Origin: Phaeotremella fagi
Taxonomy: Eukaryota; Basidiomycota; Tremellomycetes; Tremellales; Phaeotremellaceae
Direction: 5' to 3'
Assembly (NCBI GenBank): GCA_001599715.1
Contig: BCHU01000001.1
Coordinates: 600,919 to 664,918 of the forward strand
DNA length: 64,000 nt
Positions 59,725-64,000 of the stretch are shown here, one piece after another. The notes under the pieces were generated by a model. It was not told the origin of the DNA. It saw nothing but the letters and a program-made list of their open reading frames with translations, and searched no databases. Made by a program: the position numbers and the translations under genes. Numbering within the stretch: position 1 is the first letter of the stretch; the number at the start of each line of letters is the position of its first letter.

Positions 59725-60910
59725 CTACTCGTAATCTGACTCTGAATTTGAATCTGAAGAACTCTGTACATCTGAATCTTCACATCAGCATACGCATCCC
59801 ATGTTAGAATAATCATATCACTCACCATCAGCACCAACGACTAACCTAGCCCCACCCAATTCTCTAGCTTCATCCTCGTCCTCCTCTTCATCATCCTCCT
59901 CCTCCTCGTCTTCCTCACTCTCATCTTCATCAACCCCATAACCCTCTCCAATCGTCGGATCAGCTAAACTCTGACCAAGTAATTCAGCGAATTCATCAAC
60001 TTCATCTTCAACGTCTGAATCTTCGATTATCTCTGCTGATTTAAATTTGCCAGTGACCACAGGTTGAACTTTTGTTTTCTTGGTTGCGGATTTTTTGTTA
60101 CTCTTTGTTGTGGTTGTTGAATTTTTCGTTGATTTGGTAGCTTTAGCTGATCTTTTGGTGTTGGCAGCTACAGATGCTGGATGAGGAGGTAAACTAGGTT
60201 TAGGTAATGTTTTACCTGACCTCATCGGTCTAACCGGTAAAGGTTCCTGTGTTGCAGATGACGAAGGTTTGATTTTTTTACTGGCTCTTTCATCTTCAAT
60301 TTTTCTTTGAAGCGGTATAGAAGATGATGAGGTTGATGACGAAGGGGATGCTGGAAATACCGTTTTCTTGTTTGGTAAAGAGAGAGTTCGATTGAGAGTG
60401 AGATGAAGTGTCGTGGGTAACAGATGTAAGGTGAAAGCCTGAGATGTAGTCTTAATGAAAATCCGTATCTTTGAACCAACCTGAACTGAATCATCCCATA
60501 TCAAAACGCATTCTCTAGATTTACTATTCTCCTCCCTAGCGTCGAAAACCTGTTGTCCACCGCCCTACATTCACACCCACATAAGCTTTCAAATATTCCA
60601 CCGCAATTAAGATGAACTTACAGGTGTATCATAAGCCAATTGAATACCTTTACCCTCGTTAGAAACCAGAATACCAGAAACGTCAGTCCCAATAGAAGCA
60701 GGTTTGAAAGCGTCTAACACACTAGTCAGCCACAATCAACAAGAAATTGAAATTGAACATACAGCGTAAAGCTATAAGATCTTCATCGTCTCTTGAACGT
60801 TTCTTGTTCTCCCTAGACGGTCCTCCTTCGCTTCCAGTGTCATTGAAATTTGATGAGAGATTCACTGGGAATGTCCCAGATTTCGGAAATCCTGAAAGGA
60901 GAGTTGACAT
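59725..60910 (-). CDS. ELL-associated factor (EAF family)
   Basis: A transcription-elongation cofactor that pairs with ELL. Reading MSTLLSGFPKSGTFPVNLSS, then DEDLIALRYAFKPASIGTDV, EGKGIQLAYDTPGGGQQVFD, SRECVLIWDDSVQAFTLHLL and PTTLHLTLNRT, it follows the EAF domain (RYDFKPASI, the DCVLI strand and the closing LxLxRT strand). The RYAFKPASI core appears only if the intron ends at TGTGTTAG, which confirms that splice. A 42-nt stop-free intron (60480-60439) best explains SVQ|AFTLH. The remainder is Ser/Lys-rich and then strongly acidic (DESEEDEEEEDDEEEDEDEA), with a last exon ending ESDYE. The acidic C-terminus suits the transactivation tail of known EAFs. An ELL gene is not in this window. Confidence 0.86.
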
Positions 60911-61593
60911 TTGTGATGGTTGCTTCTGTGATGGGGATTGGGTGGTAAGTGTGATTTGGTGCTTATTGGGGTATTCGATCTTCTGTCCAGGTATGATCTA
61001 TGATTATGTTATGCTGTTCTATTTCTGATTTAGGCTATATGTTAGCTATCTTGATCTTGAAATTCAATGTGAGTTACTTGCTGTCCGTAGGACTTATCTG
61101 CTGCGCTTGACTTTAAAGGGTACAACCGAAATACCACGTGGTTGTTCCATCACGTGATCTTAACCCTCGCGTTTGAACTACGTTAACGTTGCGTCAACCA
61201 CCAGCTAATCAATCATCCCAAGCAACTTTGAAATTTGCCTTCCCCAATCAACAGTAATTTAATATTATCAGACAGAAATTCCATACATCTACTCACATTG
61301 AGAACCACTACCAGAAACGATCATTCCAATCTCACTATCACACTGACTCATACAGTGGGGTCACAGCTCCCGCATCAACTCTCGCTATTGTCTGAGCGGA
61401 ATTATCACAGGTCTTAAACCAGAAGGAAGGTGAGAATCATTTCTATCGCTTTTATTCTGTACTCCTTTTCAAACCAGATCATTCTTCGCAGCCAGATCAG
61501 TTACTAACCCACTCTTTAGCAGTCCCCGACTCGTAACACCAGAAACAATCATTGATAACAGCAAACTTCTCATCTCACAATAAATCCGGAACA
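60911..61593. other. Divergent promoter region
   Basis: A 683 bp gap between divergent EAF and E2 starts. It contains a palindromic CACGTG motif at about 61136-61141 and a second CACGTG at about 61152-61157, both E-box-like. The rest is AC-rich leader of the E2 gene. Confidence 0.45.
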
Positions 61594-62721
61594 ATGCCGA
61601 ACGCTGTAAGACCTTAACCTCCTATACCATCATCGAGCTGATATAAAGCCAGATGGCAACGAAGCGTGTGAAGAAAGAGGTCAGCTAGCATCGTCTGTCT
61701 CCATTAACCAAGCTGATAATTAAAATAGATAGCGGATCTCACAAGGGAACAGTTGGGTGGAATAACGTTGGTTCCTAACGATGTCAACATTTTCATGTGG
61801 AAAGCTACCATCCCTGGACCTGTTGGTTCACCATATGAAGGAGGGGTTTTTGAGGTTGACATAAAGATTCCTGAGAATTATCCGTAGGTCAGAAATGTCT
61901 TTTGGCAACAGTTCAGTGCTGATATCATTGAATAGATTTAGTCCTCCATATTTACATTTCTTAACTAAAGTGTATCATTGCAATATCTCTAGTACTGGAT
62001 CCATCTGTAAGTCATAACATGATTTATTCTCGAGTTGAGCTGATACATTTTCAGGTCTTGACGTAGGTGCTAAATTTTTTTGTATACTCGGTAAACACGC
62101 ACTCACACGACCTAGATTCTCAAACACGCCTGGTCACCCGCCATGTCATTGTTCAAAGTTATTCTCTCCCTTTCTTCACTATTAACAGATCCAAATCCAA
62201 GTGATCCGCTTGTACCTCAAATCGCAAGTGAATACAAAAGAAATCGTAAAGTGCATGATCAAACTGCTCGAGAATGGACTCAAAAGTAAGTTTCCCACTG
62301 TGATCAAACATTATTTGGTGCTGAATATCGTAGCTACGCTACACCAAAGACCATCCCACCAAAAGTCGACCCACCATCAGTAACAGTCCCTCGAGTCCCC
62401 CCAACCGCATCATCATCTCGCAACACATCCCGCAGACCTAGAGTCCCAGTTGATCCAACCCCACCGCCACAGGTAGCTGGTACCAGAAGACCTAACCCAT
62501 TTATAAACGGTTCAAGTTCTTCGTCGAGACCAATAGCGATAGATGATTCCGATGTCGAACTTGAACAAGCTTCTTCGGATATTGAGGTGGTCGATGAAAG
62601 AGGTTCCAGTTCGGGATCGAGGAATCGAAGTGTTAGAGGGAGACCTCCGAAGAGATCTAGGAATGGGACGAGGAGTGGGGCGACGGGTACCGCTGATGAT
62701 GTTATTGTCATTGATGAATGA
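61594..62721 (+). CDS. Ubiquitin-conjugating enzyme E2 (UBE2E/UBE2D-like) with C-terminal tail
   Basis: An E2 of the UBE2D/E class. Exons: 61594-61605, 61653-61679, 61729-61883, 61936-62006, an 8-nt microexon at 62055-62062, one from 62116 and a last exon. The protein begins [20 protein letters not shown], then [60 protein letters not shown], then [16 protein letters not shown] and [20 protein letters not shown]. The HCN variant of the usual HPN motif matches UBE2E-type E2s. The catalytic Cys is split between exon 4 and the microexon, and the microexon encodes the rest of C-L-D. After the core ending in REWTQ comes a tail of about 100 residues, Pro/Arg/Ser-rich ([17 protein letters not shown]) and ending in acidic VIVIDE, absent from most UBE2D. 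The tail may mediate partner binding. Confidence 0.93.
62055..62062 (+). other. 8-nt coding microexon of the E2 gene
   Basis: Flanked by a CAG acceptor and a GTAGGT donor. It supplies two bases of the catalytic-cysteine codon (T|GT), then Leu and Asp. Dropping it would remove the active-site Cys and shift the frame. Confidence 0.75.
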
Positions 62722-62832
62722 GGATTGGAGATGATTGTTTGGTATTGTGCACTTTTATCATGGTCGCTGGTATGACCACCTTTTTAACGTTAACGATTCA
62801 CGTCTTCTATCATGGTTCTTTTTATCACTTTG

Positions 62833-62935
62833 TTTTAGATATCATGCAGTATTTATACCGATTTACCTCACTCGACCAAGGGTTTTCATTACTTACTGGG
62901 GATCCATTTAACAAAGTAGTCAGCTTCTTTCATTT
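62833..62935. repeat. First copy of an imperfect direct repeat
   Basis: About 100 bp similar to 63901-64000, same orientation. A 23-bp block at 62844-62866, starting ATGCAGTATTTATACC, is identical in both. It lies just downstream of the E2 gene in a plus frame of 107 aa, which is probably chance. Confidence 0.6.
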
Positions 62936-63014
62936 GAATTCAAATAACCGAGCATTTATGGGGGTTCACATCAATACATATCGATACAAGGGAGATGAGA
63001 ACCAGAGGATTACA

Positions 63015-63494
63015 TTACGAGGAAAGTACAGTACAATATAACTGATCCTCAGACTTTTTCAAAATCCCCCCCACAAGCCTCGCGACTGGTTCAGCACGCT
63101 CCCTGGCAAACTGAACCAAATCAGGATCAGGAGCATCAGAACTAGTAAGCTTCTCATAGCTTTCGATAGCCGACTCCCAATCTCTGAACCCCTCATTTAG
63201 ACATTCGCACTGTCTCTTCCATCTCTCATCAGGTAACCCCCTTCTCTCCAAAGTTGATATAACAAATCGACAACCTGATTCATCACTTTCAAACTTCATC
63301 TCAAGAGCTGAAAGTAAGAATCGTTTGTATGGAGCCGTGGTGTTGGAGATCTCTTGGGAATCAATCACTTCTCGTTGTCTTTCGTATAACTCTTCTAAAT
63401 ACTCTTGAGCTGTTTCAATGAAAATTTTTCGAGTTGGTGATTCGGTTTTCGAGTGGTTGATATGAGCTGTGGTTGAATCAGCTGGGGTTGACAT
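63015..63494 (-). CDS. Small soluble protein, function unknown
   Basis: Not recognised. A single open frame of 159 residues without a needed intron: MSTPADSTTAHINHSKTESP, then FIETAQEYLEELYERQREVI, PYKRFLLSALEMKFESDESG, FVISTLERRGLPDERWKRQC, LNEGFRDWESAIESYEKLTS and LVQFARERAEPVARLVGGIL. It is predicted to be mostly helical, charged, without signal peptide or membrane span. The start Met and codon use fit an expressed gene. The C-terminus after KKSEDQLY might be altered by an unseen intron. Confidence 0.65.
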   Translation of the reverse strand: MSTPADSTTAHINHSKTESPTRKIFIETAQEYLEELYERQREVIDSQEISNTTAPYKRFLLSALEMKFESDESGCRFVISTLERRGLPDERWKRQCECLNEGFRDWESAIESYEKLTSSDAPDPDLVQFARERAEPVARLVGGILKKSEDQLYCTVLSS

Positions 63495-64000
63495 TTTTTT
63501 TGAAGAGCGTTGAGATTTTATGGGTGTAGTGAAAATGAGATAAATAATTAATTTTTCTGCAAAGTACAGTATACAGTATTTACAGTATGTATGATGTTAA
63601 AACTGTCGAGTTGATCCTGGTCATTTATAAGACTCTTATTCAAATGAAAATGTTTAGAAGACCGGTGCATCCTTCCTTTCTGCGTTCGTTCCTTTGCTAC
63701 GGTACATATCATCTAGTCGGACAAAACAGCTAGAAGATATCAAAACCCGGGTAGAAGACACGACACATGTAAAAGTGGCAGAGGGTCATAAATGGAAGTT
63801 GGAAGTCACATTGAGCTAATGATATCTATTGAACTAGGGTCAAAAGGCGTATTGATACGAGTCAATGCAGTACGTCAGAAAGTCTTGCTTAAACCTCTGT
63901 TTCAAATATTATGCAGTATTTATACCGATTTACATGACTCAAACAAGGCTTTCGTCTTACTTTCTGGGGATGAGTTAGTTAACGTAGTCAGCTTCGTCCA
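63495..64000. other. Right-edge region with second repeat copy
   Basis: Promoter side of the 63015-63494 gene, with ACAGTATTT-type words around 63570-63590. The final 100 bp are the second copy of the direct repeat. Confidence 0.4.
63901..64000. repeat. Second copy of the direct repeat, cut by the window end
   Basis: Matches 62833-62935 at roughly four of five positions by eye, with a 23-bp identical block at 63912-63934 and a shared end, GTAGTCAGCTTC. It continues past the window. Confidence 0.6.

Noticed and set aside
1..64000. CRISPR arrays, bacterial operons or insertion sequences
   Set aside because: Nothing of this kind is seen; introns and gene content show nuclear fungal DNA.
1..64000. 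tRNA or rRNA genes
   Set aside because: I looked for A-box/B-box-like pairs by eye and found none convincing; a tRNA scan would settle it.

Overview
The window is nuclear DNA of a basidiomycete fungus, most likely a Tremellales yeast of the Cryptococcus/Kwoniella/Tremella group. The signs are AT-leaning DNA, genes packed on both strands, many 42-70 nt introns with GTRNGT donors and YAG acceptors (often with a CTAAC/CTGAY-like branch site), short intergenic gaps, and protein families typical of that group. The genus is inferred from style only. I see no tRNA, rRNA, CRISPR array, viral gene or intact transposon. All gene models were built by eye from splice signals and reading frame, so exon ends and start codons are the weakest part.

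Layout. 0.6-8.4 kb: Golgi protein Got1 (+), a low-complexity protein (-), ribosomal protein eS17 (-) and a bHLH transcription factor (+). 8.4-13 kb: a secreted protein with two cyanovirin-N-like repeats (+), an NPC2-type lipid-transfer protein (-) and a pterin-4a-carbinolamine dehydratase-like protein (+). 13.8-18.5 kb: a large ankyrin/disordered protein (+). 18.9-26.2 kb: proteasome lid subunit Rpn5 (-), mitoribosomal protein mS23 (+), a class I/II aminotransferase (-) and a ubiquitin E2 (-). 26.6-32.9 kb: a membrane-anchored beta-helix protein (+) and a CSL (CBF1/Su(H)/LAG-1) transcription factor (-). 34.7-43.9 kb: a cell-surface stretch with a large Ser/Thr-rich secreted protein (-), a GH71 alpha-1,3-glucanase (+), a disordered protein (-) and a type II membrane glycosyltransferase resembling GT18 (-). 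44.2-53.5 kb: a peroxisomal dienoyl-CoA isomerase ending in SKL (-), LIS1/Pac1 (+) and a kelch/coiled-coil Tea1-like polarity protein (+). 53.9-55.9 kb: a tandem pair of unrecognised paralogues, one apparently frameshifted. 56.7-63.5 kb: a mahogunin-type RING E3 (-), an ELL-associated factor (-), a UBE2E/D-like E2 (+) and a small unknown protein (-). The last kilobase carries an imperfect direct repeat that runs off the window.

Themes. Four genes belong to the ubiquitin-proteasome pathway (Rpn5, two E2s, a RING E3); one E2 and the E3 lie 2.4 kb apart with the EAF gene between them. LIS1 and the kelch protein, both linked to microtubules or polarity in other fungi, are neighbours on one strand. 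These are ordinary eukaryotic neighbourhoods, not operons. The most unusual items are an 8-nt microexon that carries the catalytic-cysteine junction of the E2 at 61.6 kb, the frameshifted paralogue pair at 54-56 kb, the tandem CVNH protein, and three stop-free introns whose lengths are multiples of three.
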